The position numbers and the translations under genes are program-made. The notes under the pieces were generated by a model, which worked only from the letters and a program-made list of their open reading frames with translations, was not told where the DNA came from and searched no databases. Shown piece by piece: positions 27,983 through 38,391 of a DNA stretch of 64,000 bases. Source of the stretch: Betaproteobacteria bacterium HGW-Betaproteobacteria-14 (GTDB lineage Bacteria; Pseudomonadota; Gammaproteobacteria; Burkholderiales; Rhodocyclaceae). Numbering within the stretch: the first letter of the stretch is position 1; the number at the start of each line of letters is the position of its first letter. The DNA lies in NCBI GenBank assembly GCA_002840845.1, contig PHCS01000002.1, positions 62,001-126,000 of the forward strand, written 5' to 3'.

Positions 27983-29835
27983 TGTCCGCCTATCCCCTCC
28001 TCGACACTATCGGCAGTCCCGCCGACTTGCGCCTGCTCGAGCGAAAGCAGCTGCCGCAACTGGCGCAGGAAATGCGCGAATTCCTCATCGAGTCGGTATC
28101 GCGGACAGGCGGCCATCTGTCATCGAATCTCGGCACGGTCGAGCTGACCATCGCCTTGCATTACGTCTTCAATACACCAGAAGACCGCCTGGTGTGGGAC
28201 GTCGGCCATCAGACGTACGCGCACAAGGTGCTTACCGGCAGGCGCGCCGGCTTGGACAAGCTGAGGATGCTCGGTGGCGTATCCGGCTTCCCGCGCCGCG
28301 ACGAAAGCCCCTACGACACATTCGGCACAGGGCATTCGTCCACCTCGATCTCGGCAGCACTGGGCATGGCCATTGGCGCGCGCGACAAGGCCGAAACGAA
28401 GAATGTCGTCGCCGTCATCGGCGACGGCGCTATGACCGCCGGCATGGCCTTCGAGGCGCTCAACAACGCCGGCGTGGCGGATGCCAACCTGCTGGTCATC
28501 CTCAACGACAACGACATGTCAATCTCGCCGCCGGTGGGCGCCCTCAACCGGTATCTGGCCAGGCTGTTCTCGGGCCACGCCTTCAATGCCGCGCGGCGCG
28601 CTGGCGAGAAGGTACTCGGCGTCTCGCCCTCGCTGCTGGAATTCGCCAAACGCACCGAGGAGCACCTGAAGGGCATGCTCACGCCCGGCACCCTGTTCGA
28701 GGAGTTTGGCTTCAACTACATCGGCCCGATCGACGGCCACGACCTCGATTCGCTGGTCCCCACCTTGAAGAACATATCCGAGCTGAAGGGCCCGCAGTTC
28801 CTCCACGTCATCACGAAAAAGGGCCAGGGCTACAAGCTGGCCGAGGCCGATCCCGTGCTGTATCACGGCGTATCGAAATTCGACAGCGAAAATGGCATCC
28901 AGCAGGGCAAAGTGGGCGGCAAGCTCACCTACACGCAGGTCTTCGGCGACTGGCTGTGCGACATGGCTGCACAGGACGCGCGCCTCGTCGCCATCACGCC
29001 GGCCATGCGCGAGGGTTCAGGCATGGTGCGATTCGCCGAGGAATTTCCGCATCGCTTCCACGATGTCGGCATCGCCGAACAGCACGCACTGACTTTCGCC
29101 GCCGGCCTGGCCTGCGAAGGCATCAAGCCGGTCGTGGCAATCTACTCGACCTTCCTGCAGCGAGCCTACGACCAACTTATCCACGACATCGCCCTGCAGA
29201 ACCTGCCGGTCATGCTGGCCATCGACCGCGGCGGACTCGTTGGCGCCGACGGCGCCACCCACAATGGCGCGTTCGACCTGTCCTATCTGACCTGCATACC
29301 GAACATGCTCGTCATGGCCCCTGCCGACGAGGACGAGTGCCGGCAGATGCTCACCACGGCGTTCTTTCATGATGGTCCGAGCGCCGTGCGCTATCCGCGC
29401 GGCCATGGCCCCGGCGTACCGGCACTGAAGACATTGAAGGCCCTGTCCGTGGGCAAAGGTGATATCCGCCGCTCCGGCAGCAGGATCGCTCTGCTTGCCT
29501 TCGGTAGCCTCCTGACGCCGGCCCTAGAGGCGGGGGACATGCTCAACGCCACGGTGGCCAACATGCGCTTCGTCAAGCCGCTGGATCACTCCTTGGTCAA
29601 GGAACTTGCGTACGGCCACGACTTGCTCGTCACGCTGGAGGAAAATGCCGTGATTGGCGGAGCCGGCGCCGAGGTGGCGCGTTCGCTGGAAGAACAGGGC
29701 CTGAACACGCGGCTGCTGCGTTTAGGGCTGCCCGACCGATTCACCGAACACGGCGATTCCGCGGCATTATTGGCGCAACTTGGCCTTGACGCCGCCGGCA
29801 TTTCTGAAAGGGTTAAACAGTTAATACTTGAGTGA
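27982..29835 (+). CDS. dxs: 1-deoxy-D-xylulose-5-phosphate synthase
   Basis: Dxs is the thiamine diphosphate enzyme of the first MEP pathway step. The 617-residue protein has [14 protein letters not shown], the ThDP-binding [17 protein letters not shown], and transketolase C-terminal domains with [13 protein letters not shown] and [15 protein letters not shown]. It sits in the usual xseB-ispA-dxs operon. Confidence 0.97.
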   Translation: MSAYPLLDTIGSPADLRLLERKQLPQLAQEMREFLIESVSRTGGHLSSNLGTVELTIALHYVFNTPEDRLVWDVGHQTYAHKVLTGRRAGLDKLRMLGGVSGFPRRDESPYDTFGTGHSSTSISAALGMAIGARDKAETKNVVAVIGDGAMTAGMAFEALNNAGVADANLLVILNDNDMSISPPVGALNRYLARLFSGHAFNAARRAGEKVLGVSPSLLEFAKRTEEHLKGMLTPGTLFEEFGFNYIGPIDGHDLDSLVPTLKNISELKGPQFLHVITKKGQGYKLAEADPVLYHGVSKFDSENGIQQGKVGGKLTYTQVFGDWLCDMAAQDARLVAITPAMREGSGMVRFAEEFPHRFHDVGIAEQHALTFAAGLACEGIKPVVAIYSTFLQRAYDQLIHDIALQNLPVMLAIDRGGLVGADGATHNGAFDLSYLTCIPNMLVMAPADEDECRQMLTTAFFHDGPSAVRYPRGHGPGVPALKTLKALSVGKGDIRRSGSRIALLAFGSLLTPALEAGDMLNATVANMRFVKPLDHSLVKELAYGHDLLVTLEENAVIGGAGAEVARSLEEQGLNTRLLRLGLPDRFTEHGDSAALLAQLGLDAAGISERVKQLILE

Positions 29836-29856
29836 TTCTGTCGGGAATGGTAGGAT
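29828..29856 (+). promoter_or_regulatory. Promoter candidate for folE2
   Basis: TTGAGT (29828-29833) and TAGGAT (29851-29856) are 17 bp apart, overlapping the end of dxs. The predicted start near 29863 would give a leader of about 43 nt that contains the stretch complementary to the candidate sRNA (29884-29902). Confidence 0.5.
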
Positions 29857-29905
29857 GCGTCCAAAAGCAAGCGCTAATAGACGCCCCAACCCCAGAGAGA
29901 CATTC

Positions 29906-30712
29906 ATGAACCTGAACGACACCATGGCCATACCCGACGTACAAGGCTTCGCCGACACCCGCCAGTTGCCCATCAACAAAGTCGGCATCAAATCGATCCG
30001 TCATCCGGTCAGGGTGAAGGACAAGAATTGCGGCGTGCAGCACACCATCGCCGTCTTCAACATGTACGTCAGCCTGCCGCACAACTTCAAGGGCACGCAC
30101 ATGTCGCGTTTCGTCGAGCTGCTCAACAGTGCCGAGCGTGAATTCTCAGTCGAGAACTTCGAGCCGAAGTTGCGCAAGATGGTCAAGCGGCTGGAAGCCG
30201 AAACGGGTCATATCGAGATGACCTTCCCCTACTTCATCAACAAGAAGGCGCCCGTTTCCGGGGTGCAGAGCCTGATCGATTACGAGGTCACCTTCGTGGG
30301 GGAAATTCACGAAGGCGACAAGTACACCTTCACCATGAAAGTCGTGGTGCCAGTCACCAGCCTGTGCCCCTGTTCGAAGAAAATATCAGAGCGCGGCGCG
30401 CACAACCAACGCTCCCACGTCACCGTCACGGCAACGACCAACGACCTGGTCTGGATCGAGGATCTGGTGCAACTGGTGGAAAGCCAGGCGTCCTGCGAAC
30501 TATACGGCCTGCTCAAGCGGCCCGACGAAAAGTACGTCACCGAGCGCGCCTACGACAACCCGAAGTTCGTCGAGGACATGGTGCGCGATGTCGCGGCGCT
30601 GCTCAATGCCGAGAAACGTATCGACGCCTACGTGGTCGAGTCGGAGAACTTCGAGTCCATTCACAATCACTCCGCCTACGCCCTCATCGAGCGGAACAAA
30701 CTCACGGCCTAG
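29906..30712 (+). CDS. folE2: GTP cyclohydrolase FolE2 (type IB)
   Basis: FolE2 converts GTP to dihydroneopterin triphosphate for folate (and queuosine-type) synthesis and works with metals other than zinc. The 268-residue protein has the family features [18 protein letters not shown], and the metal-binding [22 protein letters not shown] 29906 is preferred because AGAGAGA lies eight bases before it and the encoded protein then has the usual length. That ribosome-binding region is complementary to the candidate FNR-activated sRNA. Confidence 0.94.
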   Translation: MNLNDTMAIPDVQGFADTRQLPINKVGIKSIRHPVRVKDKNCGVQHTIAVFNMYVSLPHNFKGTHMSRFVELLNSAEREFSVENFEPKLRKMVKRLEAETGHIEMTFPYFINKKAPVSGVQSLIDYEVTFVGEIHEGDKYTFTMKVVVPVTSLCPCSKKISERGAHNQRSHVTVTATTNDLVWIEDLVQLVESQASCELYGLLKRPDEKYVTERAYDNPKFVEDMVRDVAALLNAEKRIDAYVVESENFESIHNHSAYALIERNKLTA

Positions 30713-30736
30713 AGCCACACCAGGCGGCTTGCCGCA

Positions 30737-30770
30737 AAGCAAACGGGGCGCCTTGGCGCCCCGTTTGCTT
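30737..30770. terminator. Bidirectional terminator between folE2 and rplS
   Basis: A perfect 16-bp stem, AAGCAAACGGGGCGCC with its complement, has a 2-nt loop. Weak T tracts flank it on both sides. It lies between convergent folE2 and rplS and can serve both. Confidence 0.85.
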
Positions 30771-30782
30771 GATTGTCACGCC

Positions 30783-31160
30783 TTATTGTGCGGCGCGCTT
30801 GCTTGATGCCGGCAGTTTCTCGCGAATGCGCGCCGACTTGCCCGAACGCTGGCGCAGGTAGTAAAGCTTGGCGCGGCGCACGTCGCCCTTGCGCTTCACT
30901 TCGATGCTGGCGATCAGCGGGGAATAGGTCTGGAAGGTCCGCTCGACACCTTCCCCCGATGAAATCTTGCGCACCGTGAAGGCGGAATTGAGGCCGCGGT
31001 TGCGCTTGCCGATCACTACGCCTTCGTAGGCTTGTACGCGCTTGCGCTCGCCTTCGACGACGTTCACATTCACGATGACCGTGTCACCGGGAGAGAAATC
31101 GGGGATTTTCTTGCCCAGACGGGCGATTTCTTCCTGTTCCAGTTGCTGGATGAGATTCAT
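30783..31160 (-). CDS. rplS: 50S ribosomal protein L19
   Basis: The 125-residue protein matches L19: [63 protein letters not shown]. It is the last gene of rpsP-rimM-trmD-rplS. Confidence 0.98.
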   Translation of the reverse strand: MNLIQQLEQEEIARLGKKIPDFSPGDTVIVNVNVVEGERKRVQAYEGVVIGKRNRGLNSAFTVRKISSGEGVERTFQTYSPLIASIEVKRKGDVRRAKLYYLRQRSGKSARIREKLPASSKRAAQ

Positions 31161-31250
31161 TGCCTTGCTCCTAAGTCGAATGGCCCTTGGCCTAGTGCGC
31201 AGAGCATACCGCAGCATGATGCGCGCGTTTCTCGTTAATAAACCACTTCC

Positions 31251-31994
31251 CTACTTACCCTGCTCCCGCTTGAATTCCTCAAGCAAGTTTGCTTCTTCAC
31301 TGCTCAGTAGCCGGTGCGCAATCAGTTCCGGCCGTCGCAACCAGGTGCGCCCCAGCGATTGTTTCAGTCGCCAGCGTCTGATCTCGGCGTGATTGCCGGA
31401 GAGCAGTACCGGTGGCACCGGCACCCCCTCATGCACCTCGGGCCGAGTGAAGTGCGGACAATCAAGCAAGCCGCCCGCAAAGGATTCCTCCAAGGCTGAA
31501 TCGGCATCGTTCAAAGCGCCGGGCATCTGCCGTACAACCGCGTCGATCAGCGCCATCGCGGCGATCTCGCCTCCGGACAGGACAAAATCGCCCAGCGAAA
31601 TCTCCTCATCAACACAACGCCCGATGAGGCGCTCATCAATTCCCTCGTAGCGCCCACAGAGCAAAATCGCACCAACGTCCTGAGCCAGTTCCAGCACCCG
31701 CTCATGCCGCAGCGGTCGTCCTTGCGGGGACAGGTAAATCACTTTGCCGCCGGCCTGGTTATTCCTGGCTGCGGCGATCGCCTTCTCCAGCGGCTCTGCC
31801 AGCATCACCATGCCAGGCCCGCCACCATAGGGCCGGTCGTCCACCGTGCGGTAGTTATCGACCGCAAAATCGCGCGGGTTCCACAATGCAAGGCGCCACA
31901 GGCCTTGCTCGCGTGCCCGCCGCGTGATGCCGTAGTCGGCCACCGCAGTGAACATCTCCGGGAACAAGGTGATGACATCGAATGCGATGGTCAC
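31251..31994 (-). CDS. trmD: tRNA (guanine-N1)-methyltransferase TrmD
   Basis: TrmD makes m1G37 in tRNAs. The 247-residue SPOUT enzyme shows [10 protein letters not shown], the trefoil-knot sequences YLSPQGRPL and [12 protein letters not shown], and [11 protein letters not shown]. The start is GTG, overlapping the rimM stop (GTGA). Confidence 0.97.
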   Translation of the reverse strand: MTIAFDVITLFPEMFTAVADYGITRRAREQGLWRLALWNPRDFAVDNYRTVDDRPYGGGPGMVMLAEPLEKAIAAARNNQAGGKVIYLSPQGRPLRHERVLELAQDVGAILLCGRYEGIDERLIGRCVDEEISLGDFVLSGGEIAAMALIDAVVRQMPGALNDADSALEESFAGGLLDCPHFTRPEVHEGVPVPPVLLSGNHAEIRRWRLKQSLGRTWLRRPELIAHRLLSSEEANLLEEFKREQGK

Positions 31995-32500
31995 CAGTCC
32001 CGCTCCCAGTCCACCTGGATCCGGCGTCCTACCAGATCCACCTCCTTGACCACCGCCGCCACGAAGGGCAACAGTCGCTGGTTGCCACTCTCGTCACGCA
32101 CATCGAGCACTTCGTGTGCGCCGGCTCTCACCAGTTCGGCGACGCGGCCCAGCCGCTCACCCGCCAGGTTATCCACTTCCAGGCCTACCAGATCAGCCCA
32201 GTAGAATTCATTCTTGTCCGTTTTCGGCAATGCCTCACGCGGGGCGCCGATATACAGCCCGATCATCTTCTCGGCGGCGTTGCAATCCTCGATATCGGCA
32301 AATCGCGCTACAAGCCCTTTGCCGTGCGGCTTGCATTCTGCCAGCAGCTTCGGCTGCCACGCCGCCTCCGTTGCCTGCTCCTCCGGCGCCAGCCACCAGC
32401 GTGGCATTTTTGCCAACGCCTGCGGGTCGTCACCGTATGTCTGGATCTTGATCCAGCCGCGGACACCGAATGGGGCGGTAATGCGCCCCAGAACGATCAT
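31991..32500 (-). CDS. rimM: 16S rRNA processing protein RimM
   Basis: RimM binds S19 and assists 30S maturation. The 169-residue protein has [15 protein letters not shown] at the start and a PRC-barrel part with [14 protein letters not shown]. It lies 5 bp after rpsP. Confidence 0.95.
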   Translation of the reverse strand: MIVLGRITAPFGVRGWIKIQTYGDDPQALAKMPRWWLAPEEQATEAAWQPKLLAECKPHGKGLVARFADIEDCNAAEKMIGLYIGAPREALPKTDKNEFYWADLVGLEVDNLAGERLGRVAELVRAGAHEVLDVRDESGNQRLLPFVAAVVKEVDLVGRRIQVDWERDW

Positions 32501-32505
32501 GCGTT

Positions 32506-32760
32506 TTAGGCAGCGGCCTTGGCTGAGAACTGCTTGACCAGTCGCGCCACGGTGGGCGACAGCTGGGCGCCCTTGCCCGTCCAGTGCTCGATGCGTTGCA
32601 TATCGACGCGCAAACCCTGCTCCTTTTCCCCGGCGACGGGGTTATAGAAGCCTACGCGCTCGATGCAGGAGCCATCACGGCGCTTGCGCGAATCTGCGAC
32701 GACCATGTTGTAGAACGGACGCTTCTTGGCGCCGCCCCTGGCAAGTCGAATGACGACCAT
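32506..32760 (-). CDS. rpsP: 30S ribosomal protein S16
   Basis: The 84-residue protein fits S16 ([25 protein letters not shown]). The internal ATG at 32760 is the correct start; an upstream in-frame extension is not conserved in S16. It is the first gene of the operon. Confidence 0.97.
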   Translation of the reverse strand: MVVIRLARGGAKKRPFYNMVVADSRKRRDGSCIERVGFYNPVAGEKEQGLRVDMQRIEHWTGKGAQLSPTVARLVKQFSAKAAA

Positions 32761-32879
32761 GTGCTTAATCCTTGGTTGGATTCGAAAAAAGTTCCGGCGC
32801 AAGGCTGAATCAGCCTCTTCGCTCTCCCTTGTGGAAAAGGCGAATGTCCAGCAAAGCAGCCGAAGCCAAAAAGGGCGTT

Positions 32880-32908
32880 ATATTAATGGAAAATCGTCTG
32901 AAAAACAA
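32880..32908 (-). promoter_or_regulatory. Promoter of the rpsP operon
   Basis: TTGTTT (32908-32903) and TAATAT (32885-32880) are 17 bp apart on the minus strand, about 120 bp upstream of rpsP. The remaining leader shows no clear attenuator. Confidence 0.6.
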
Positions 32909-32966
32909 GAACAAACCTAAGTAAGCGGGCGCTACTTCCCCGCCCGCGCAGCCCCTCGCACCCCTA

Positions 32967-32994
32967 TTGCCCGGCCGGCTGATTCCTCTACAAT
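32967..32994 (+). promoter_or_regulatory. Promoter candidate for the PilZ-like gene
   Basis: TTGCCC (32967-32972) and TACAAT (32989-32994) are 16 bp apart, about 70 bp upstream of the chosen start. This and the rpsP promoter are all I see in the 305-bp gap 32761-33065. Confidence 0.5.
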
Positions 32995-33065
32995 GACCCC
33001 GTTATCATTTCTGGGCCGCCTATTGGTCCGCCACACGCTTGGCACGCACAGCTCCTTCCCGCCAG

Positions 33066-34559
33066 ATGCAAACTCCCGATGACGTCGCCAACGTCCTGGA
33101 CTGGCTTGCCTCTCCGATTCCGGAGGATCCGGCACAAGACCTGGCCCAGTTGAGCGGGGAGTTGGCTGCGCTTGGACGTGCCGCCCTGGAAGGCGCCCAC
33201 TACCATCGCATTCTCGATCTTTTTTTCGATCGGGCGCACCGCCTCTCACAGGCCCTCAAGGCCCGTCTGGCCGAGGCCAGCCTGCCGCTGAGCAAAGAGT
33301 TACGGGCCATGGCCGCCTTGCTCATTGCCGTGCATGAGAACGTGGCGGCGGGGTATGAGCGGGTACTGCTCGATGCCGAGCGCCTCGCCCACAGCAAGCG
33401 TCGCAGTGCGGGCTCCGTGGCTGCGCGTGCTCTGCGCAGCCTGAGCGAAGCCCTGGAGACCAGTTGCATGGTGGCCTGCCCCACGCCATCGGATCTTTGG
33501 CGCCGCGCCCATGCTCTTGCCAAGTCTGCGCGGGCGCACTTCGAGCCCACGGCGACCATCATCCCCGGCCTCTCGTTCGATGCGGAAAAAACCTACAAGG
33601 GTCTCTTGGCCCTGGCAGCTTCCCAGCCTGAAGGATTTTCGCCTGGGGAAGTCGCTCTGGCCAGCGAATATCTCGCCCAGTTCTCCGCCGCGGTCAATCT
33701 GCTGCCGTCCCCGCCCCCGCAAGATGAAGGCTCCTGGTATTGGGTGGACAGCAACCGCGATATGGGGCCCGTGCCACCCAACAGACGCATCCCGCCCGAT
33801 CATGGCGACTTGCTCTACTGCTCCTTCCAGTTGCTGGCCCGCCTACTCAGCGAGCAAGTCTCTGCCCTTGAAGCAGGCATGCCGGCGGGTAACCTTCGCT
33901 TGCCGGAGCGTGCGGCTGGACATGGCGGCATTGCTGCTCTGAAACGTCTACAGGCTCATTGGGCGCATCCGCCCCATCGCCACCACCCCCGCCGCCACAA
34001 CAACTTCCGCGCACAGGTTTGTGTCGGACTCACCGAGTTGTGGAAATTGCTGGAAAAAGGCGAAGCGCCCGAAGGCGCGGAGGCCGGCGCCCCGCACATG
34101 ACTGAGTGGATGGTGCTCAATGAGAGCCCCGGAGGATATGCCGTGATGCACGTTTCTGGCGAAGTCGAAGGCCTGGTGCCGGGCAGCGCCATTGCTCTGC
34201 GCCCGGAGCCGGACAAGCCCTGGAGCATCTGCGTCGTGCGCTGGATGAAAAGCGAGAACCCGGAGCACATCGAACTGGGTCTGGAACTGGTCGCGCCGGC
34301 CGCGCGCTCTGTGCAGTTGATGTTCCGCAACGGCGATCCGGAGCAATTGCCGACTCCCGGTTTGCTCCTGCCCGCCATCCCTGCCCTGCGCGATCATCCT
34401 GCCCTGCTTGCCCCCACGGGCGCCTACAGCGCCCGCCGTTTCTTCATCGTCTCGGGAGAAGACAAGACCCACATCATGCAGGGACGATTGCTCAGCCTCG
34501 ACCTGCAGACAGGTGCGGTCGAGCTGTTCCAGTTCGAATCCGACCCTTATCCGATGTGA
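33066..34559 (+). CDS. Large protein with a possible C-terminal PilZ-like domain
   Basis: The 497-residue soluble protein is alpha-helical over residues 1-300 with no motif I recognise. The C-terminal third has RHNNFRAQV, then a long insert, then NESPGGYAV, matching the PilZ c-di-GMP pattern (R-x3-R ... [D/N]-x-S-x2-G), followed by strands up to LGLELVAP. If it is a PilZ protein, it would be a c-di-GMP effector; the spacing between the two motifs (about 75 residues) is unusually long. The start is uncertain (an ATG at 33066 is used). It ends one base before the convergent yihY stop. Confidence 0.65.
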   Translation: MQTPDDVANVLDWLASPIPEDPAQDLAQLSGELAALGRAALEGAHYHRILDLFFDRAHRLSQALKARLAEASLPLSKELRAMAALLIAVHENVAAGYERVLLDAERLAHSKRRSAGSVAARALRSLSEALETSCMVACPTPSDLWRRAHALAKSARAHFEPTATIIPGLSFDAEKTYKGLLALAASQPEGFSPGEVALASEYLAQFSAAVNLLPSPPPQDEGSWYWVDSNRDMGPVPPNRRIPPDHGDLLYCSFQLLARLLSEQVSALEAGMPAGNLRLPERAAGHGGIAALKRLQAHWAHPPHRHHPRRHNNFRAQVCVGLTELWKLLEKGEAPEGAEAGAPHMTEWMVLNESPGGYAVMHVSGEVEGLVPGSAIALRPEPDKPWSICVVRWMKSENPEHIELGLELVAPAARSVQLMFRNGDPEQLPTPGLLLPAIPALRDHPALLAPTGAYSARRFFIVSGEDKTHIMQGRLLSLDLQTGAVELFQFESDPYPM

Positions 34560-35384
34560 TCAGTGCCTGGGGGAGCCCATCTCCCCCAGAACCGCGGTCG
34601 TCAGCGCCCCCATCAGCACCACCAGCCAGGACAGATAGAGCCAGACAAGAAAGATCGGCACCGTGGCGAATGCGCCATAGATCAGCGTATAGCTTGGGAA
34701 TGCCGACACGTAGAGTCCAAATCCCCGCTGCACGAGAGCAAAACCGATCGCCGTCACAATGCCGCCGGCGATGGCGTGGCGGGTGGCCACCGGACGGTTC
34801 GGCATCGTGTAATAGAGCAGGCCGCACAGGGCGGCGAGAAGCCCCGCCGGCAGTATTTTCAGGAGCAGGCTGGTCAACCACCTCGGCTCGTTGACCAGAC
34901 CCAGCGAGGCCGTCAATAGGTAGGTCGCCACCGCCACGCTCGCCCCCAGCACTACGGGGCCGAGTATCAACACCCCCAGATAGACGAAGATTCTTTTCAG
35001 CAGCGGCCTTGGCTGTCTGACCCGCCAGATCCTGCCGAATACGCGATCGATCGAGAGCAGCAGCAGCAGCGCAGTCGCAACCAGCATGCCCATGCCCAGC
35101 ACCGTCAGGCGTCCGGTCTTCTGGCTGAATTGCAGGGCATAACTGGCGATGACCTTGCCGGCCTTCTCCGGCAGCAGATTGGCCAGCAGAAAATTGCGCA
35201 ACGCCGTGCCCAAGCCGGAGAAGAGATCGAAATGGGTAATCAGCACCAGCGCGACGGTCAACAGCGGAACCAGTGCCAGCAACGTGGTGAACGCCAGGCT
35301 GGCAGCAGCCTGGGTACAGCGTTCCTCACGGAATCGCGTGAGGCAGCGCTTGAGGAAATCGGGTAATGACCCGGCCAGGCGCAT
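34560..35384 (-). CDS. yihY: YihY/BrkB family inner membrane protein
   Basis: The 274-residue protein has about six membrane segments and the YihY signature (CTQAAASLAFTTLLALVPLL, RQPRPLLKRIFVYLGVLILGP, PNRPVATRHAIAGGIV, YGAFATVPIFLVWLYLSW). The family was once annotated as RNase BN, wrongly. The function is unclear. ATG 35384 avoids overlap with the divergent gene. Confidence 0.88.
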   Translation of the reverse strand: MRLAGSLPDFLKRCLTRFREERCTQAAASLAFTTLLALVPLLTVALVLITHFDLFSGLGTALRNFLLANLLPEKAGKVIASYALQFSQKTGRLTVLGMGMLVATALLLLLSIDRVFGRIWRVRQPRPLLKRIFVYLGVLILGPVVLGASVAVATYLLTASLGLVNEPRWLTSLLLKILPAGLLAALCGLLYYTMPNRPVATRHAIAGGIVTAIGFALVQRGFGLYVSAFPSYTLIYGAFATVPIFLVWLYLSWLVVLMGALTTAVLGEMGSPRH

Positions 35385-35431
35385 CAACAATCCCGTTCCG
35401 ATAGAATGCCGCGATTCTACCGGAAGCAAGC

Positions 35432-35776
35432 ATGCCTTCACTCGCCCGTTATTCCAATCTCGCCACCGCGCTCAGCCTGATCGCCCTGGTATTCCTTTGT
35501 CTGAGCTGGGAGTTGTGGTGGGCGCCCCTGCGCCACGGGGGCTCATGGCTGGCGCTGAAGGCGCTACCTCTCCTGGCACCTCTGTTCGGGGTGTTGCGCG
35601 GACGGCGCTATACCCACCAGTGGGTAACGCTGCTGGCTTTGGTCTATTTCACCGAGGGGGTCGTGCGCGCCGCAACCGATCAGGAGCTGTCAGCCTGGCT
35701 CGCACTGGCCGAGACCGCGCTCTCGTTCGTTCTCTTCTGCAGCGCAGTGCTTTATGTCCGCTTGAGCGCGCGTTAG
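35432..35776 (+). CDS. DUF2069 family membrane protein
   Basis: This 114-residue protein with four membrane segments fits DUF2069 (LATALSLIALVFLCLSWELWWAPL, GRRYTHQWVTLLALVYFTEGVVRA). No function is known. The following 200 bp to 35976 hold only the end of the convergent regulator and no clear signal. Confidence 0.82.
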   Translation: MPSLARYSNLATALSLIALVFLCLSWELWWAPLRHGGSWLALKALPLLAPLFGVLRGRRYTHQWVTLLALVYFTEGVVRAATDQELSAWLALAETALSFVLFCSAVLYVRLSAR

Positions 35777-35976
35777 GCCAGCACATAAGTCAGCCGCTGC
35801 AGTACGGTGACTGGACTTCAGTCTTGATACTGATTGCGGCGCGCGAGTGCTGAACACTCTCGCTCCCAACTGTCTTACCGTATCAGCCGCCCCGCGCGCG
35901 GCCCCACGGCGCTTTGAATCGATAACCTCTATTGTTCATGCGGCAGCATGAAAGAGAGGGCAATTCGAAAGAAGCA

Positions 35977-36588
35977 TTATTGCTGCTTGCCGACATTGAG
36001 CAATTCGGCCGCCGACAGGATTTCCTCGGCCACTTCTCCGATTTTCCGGCGTTGCGTACGCGCCGTCGCACGCAATGCATCGAACGCCTGCTGTCGGCTG
36101 ATCCTGCGACGCTCCACAAGGAGTCCGACCGCCATGCTCACTTCGCGGTTTTCATTGAGCGCGGTCTGCAGTTGCCGTTCGGTATTTCGCAGATCCCACA
36201 AATCGGCGGCACGTGCCACGGCCGCTTCTATGGCTGGAATCAGCTGATGGATATCCACGGGCTTCACCAGGTAGCCGAGCGCACCATGCGCAATGGCCTC
36301 GCGAACGATATCCTCGTCTCCATATGCAGTCAGAAAAATGAACGGCAAGCCGGGATGTTCCTGAAGCTGCTTGGCCAACTCCAAGCCGGACTGGCCCGGC
36401 ATGCGCACATCCAGCACAGCTATATCCGGACGCTCCAAGCCAAGAACGCGCCGCGCCTCCTCCGCGGAAGCACACGCCTGCACCGCATAGCCGGCCTCTT
36501 CCAGTCCGCTCGATAGCGTCGCCAAAACCAGTCGGTCATCGTCGACCAGCAACACCTTGCATTGCGGATTTCGTTTTCCCTGATTCAT
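35977..36588 (-). CDS. Response regulator with REC and ANTAR domains (AmiR/NasT type)
   Basis: The 203-residue protein has an N-terminal receiver domain with acidic pocket DDD (about 17-19), phosphoacceptor D in IAVLDVRMPG (about 60), T/S in FIFLTAYGD and K in YLVKPVD, then a short coiled region and an ANTAR domain (VSMAVGLLVERRRISRQQAFDALRATARTQRRKI). ANTAR proteins bind paired RNA hairpins and stop transcription termination. No NasS-type sensor or histidine kinase is next to it, so its partner is elsewhere. Confidence 0.9.
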   Translation of the reverse strand: MNQGKRNPQCKVLLVDDDRLVLATLSSGLEEAGYAVQACASAEEARRVLGLERPDIAVLDVRMPGQSGLELAKQLQEHPGLPFIFLTAYGDEDIVREAIAHGALGYLVKPVDIHQLIPAIEAAVARAADLWDLRNTERQLQTALNENREVSMAVGLLVERRRISRQQAFDALRATARTQRRKIGEVAEEILSAAELLNVGKQQ

Positions 36589-36804
36589 GTCTGTCCCATT
36601 ACCGCATCGAGAACGGCATTTTTTCGTATAACTTTAGATATCATCGCCCAGGAAATGTTCCCCCATCAACCTAGCTGCCGATACGATAAAGAGATTCATC
36701 GCACTGCACAGGATCGGCCGTTTGTTTTGCTGGAAGGGCGTTTTCGGACTTGTAGTGAAGAAGGCGGCAGGAGCAGGGCGTGCCTTCTGGCGCTGAATTC
36801 TTGC

Positions 36805-36851
36805 ACCCCCTCGGCGAAAAAGCAATGTGCTTACTTCTTCGCTGAGGGGGT
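36805..36851 (-). terminator. Stem-loop after leuA, terminator without U tract
   Basis: ACCCCCTCGGCGAA and TTCGCTGAGGGGGT form a 14-bp stem with one mismatch and a 19-nt loop, five bases after the leuA stop. On the minus strand no T run follows, so it may protect the 3' end or need Rho rather than act as an intrinsic terminator. The rest of the 267-bp gap to 36588 shows nothing clear. Confidence 0.5.
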
Positions 36852-36855
36852 ATGT

Positions 36856-38391
36856 TCAAACTTGCGGATTGACCTTCTCAGGAATGGAATAAAGCTTGTT
36901 CAAGGCGTTGATGTAGGCCTTGACGGAGGCGACGACGATGTCGGTATCCGCCCCCTGTCCATTCACGACCCGTCCTTCCTTGGCCAGTCGAACGGTCACC
37001 TCGCCCTGCGCATCCGTGCCGCCGGTGATGCTATTGACGGAAAACAGCAACAGTTCGCTTTGGCTGGACGCGATGCGTTCCACCGCCTTGAAGGAAGCAT
37101 CCACCGGTCCGTCGCCGTCTGCCTCGGACTGACTTTCAGACCCGCCGACGGATAGCGTGAGGCGGGCATGCGGCGTCTCGCCGGTTTCTGAAGCGACACG
37201 CAAGCTGATCAGCTTGTAATGCTCCTGTTCCGGCGTGACCGTCTCGTCCGACATGAGGGCCTGCAAATCCTCGTCGAAGATTTCGTGTTTCTTGTCGGCC
37301 AGCTCCTTGAAGCGGGAAAAGGCCACATTGAGTTGTTCCTCGCTCTCGATGACGATGCCCAGGTCGGCCAATCGGGTCTTGAAGGCATTGCGACCGGAAT
37401 GTTTGCCCAGCACCAGCTTGTTCTGCGTCCAGCCGACGTCCTGGGCGCGCATGATCTCGTACGTTTCGCGGTGCTTGATCACACCGTCCTGGTGGATGCC
37501 CGATTCGTGGGCAAAGGCGTTGGCGCCGACAATGGCCTTGTTCGGCTGTACTGGGAAACCGGTGATGCCGGAAACCAGCTTTGAAGCCGGCACGATCTGC
37601 GTCGTATCGATGCGCGTCTCGCAGCCGAAGATGTCCTGGCGCGTGCGCACCGCCATGACGATTTCCTCAAGGGCGGCATTGCCGGCACGCTCACCGAGTC
37701 CGTTGATGGTGCACTCGACCTGGCGCGCGCCTTCCATCACTGCGGCCAGAGAATTGGCCACGGCGAGGCCAAGGTCGTTGTGGCAGTGCACCGACCAGAT
37801 TACCTTGTCCGAATTCGGCACCCGCTCGCGCAGGCTGCGGATGGTCGAGGAAAACTGTCCCGGCACGTTGTAGCCGACGGTGTCCGGAACGTTGATGGTC
37901 TTCGCCCCGGCCTTGATCACCGCATCGAAGATGCGACAGAGGAAATCCAGTTCGGAGCGGCCGGCATCCTCGGCGGAAAACTCGATGTCGTCCGTATACT
38001 CGCGCGCCAGCTGAACGGCCTTCACTGCCTGCTCGACCACCTGGTCTGGCGTCATGCGGAGCTTCTTCTCCATGTGGATCGGGCTGGTGGCGATGAAGGT
38101 GTGGATGCGGCCGGATTTGGCCGGCTTGATGGCCTCGCCGGCGCGGCGGATGTCATTCTCGCCGGCTCGCGCAAGCGAGCAAACCGTTGAATCCTTAACC
38201 GACTCAGCAATGCTGCGGATGGCGTCGAAGTCGCCGGGAGAAGCTGCGGCAAACCCCGCCTCGATCACATCGACTTTCATGCGCTCCAGCTGGCGCGCCA
38301 CGCGCAATTTTTCTTCCTTGGTCATGGAGGCGCCCGGGCTCTGCTCGCCGTCGCGCAAGGTCGTGTCGAAAATCACCAAGTGGTCTTTCAT
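36856..38391 (-). CDS. leuA: 2-isopropylmalate synthase
   Basis: LeuA starts leucine synthesis by condensing acetyl-CoA with 2-oxoisovalerate. The 511-residue protein has the catalytic (beta/alpha)8 start [15 protein letters not shown], metal ligands in [11 protein letters not shown], the second signature [13 protein letters not shown], and a C-terminal regulatory domain (about 390-505) for leucine feedback. ATG 38391 has GGAGAG upstream. It is separated from pssA by a promoter and a leucine-rich small ORF. Confidence 0.97.
   Translation of the reverse strand: MKDHLVIFDTTLRDGEQSPGASMTKEEKLRVARQLERMKVDVIEAGFAAASPGDFDAIRSIAESVKDSTVCSLARAGENDIRRAGEAIKPAKSGRIHTFIATSPIHMEKKLRMTPDQVVEQAVKAVQLAREYTDDIEFSAEDAGRSELDFLCRIFDAVIKAGAKTINVPDTVGYNVPGQFSSTIRSLRERVPNSDKVIWSVHCHNDLGLAVANSLAAVMEGARQVECTINGLGERAGNAALEEIVMAVRTRQDIFGCETRIDTTQIVPASKLVSGITGFPVQPNKAIVGANAFAHESGIHQDGVIKHRETYEIMRAQDVGWTQNKLVLGKHSGRNAFKTRLADLGIVIESEEQLNVAFSRFKELADKKHEIFDEDLQALMSDETVTPEQEHYKLISLRVASETGETPHARLTLSVGGSESQSEADGDGPVDASFKAVERIASSQSELLLFSVNSITGGTDAQGEVTVRLAKEGRVVNGQGADTDIVVASVKAYINALNKLYSIPEKVNPQV

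Noticed and set aside
34567-34589. CTGGGGGAG/CTCCCCCAG hairpin as a terminator
   Set aside because: It lies in the yihY coding end and no T tract follows on either strand.
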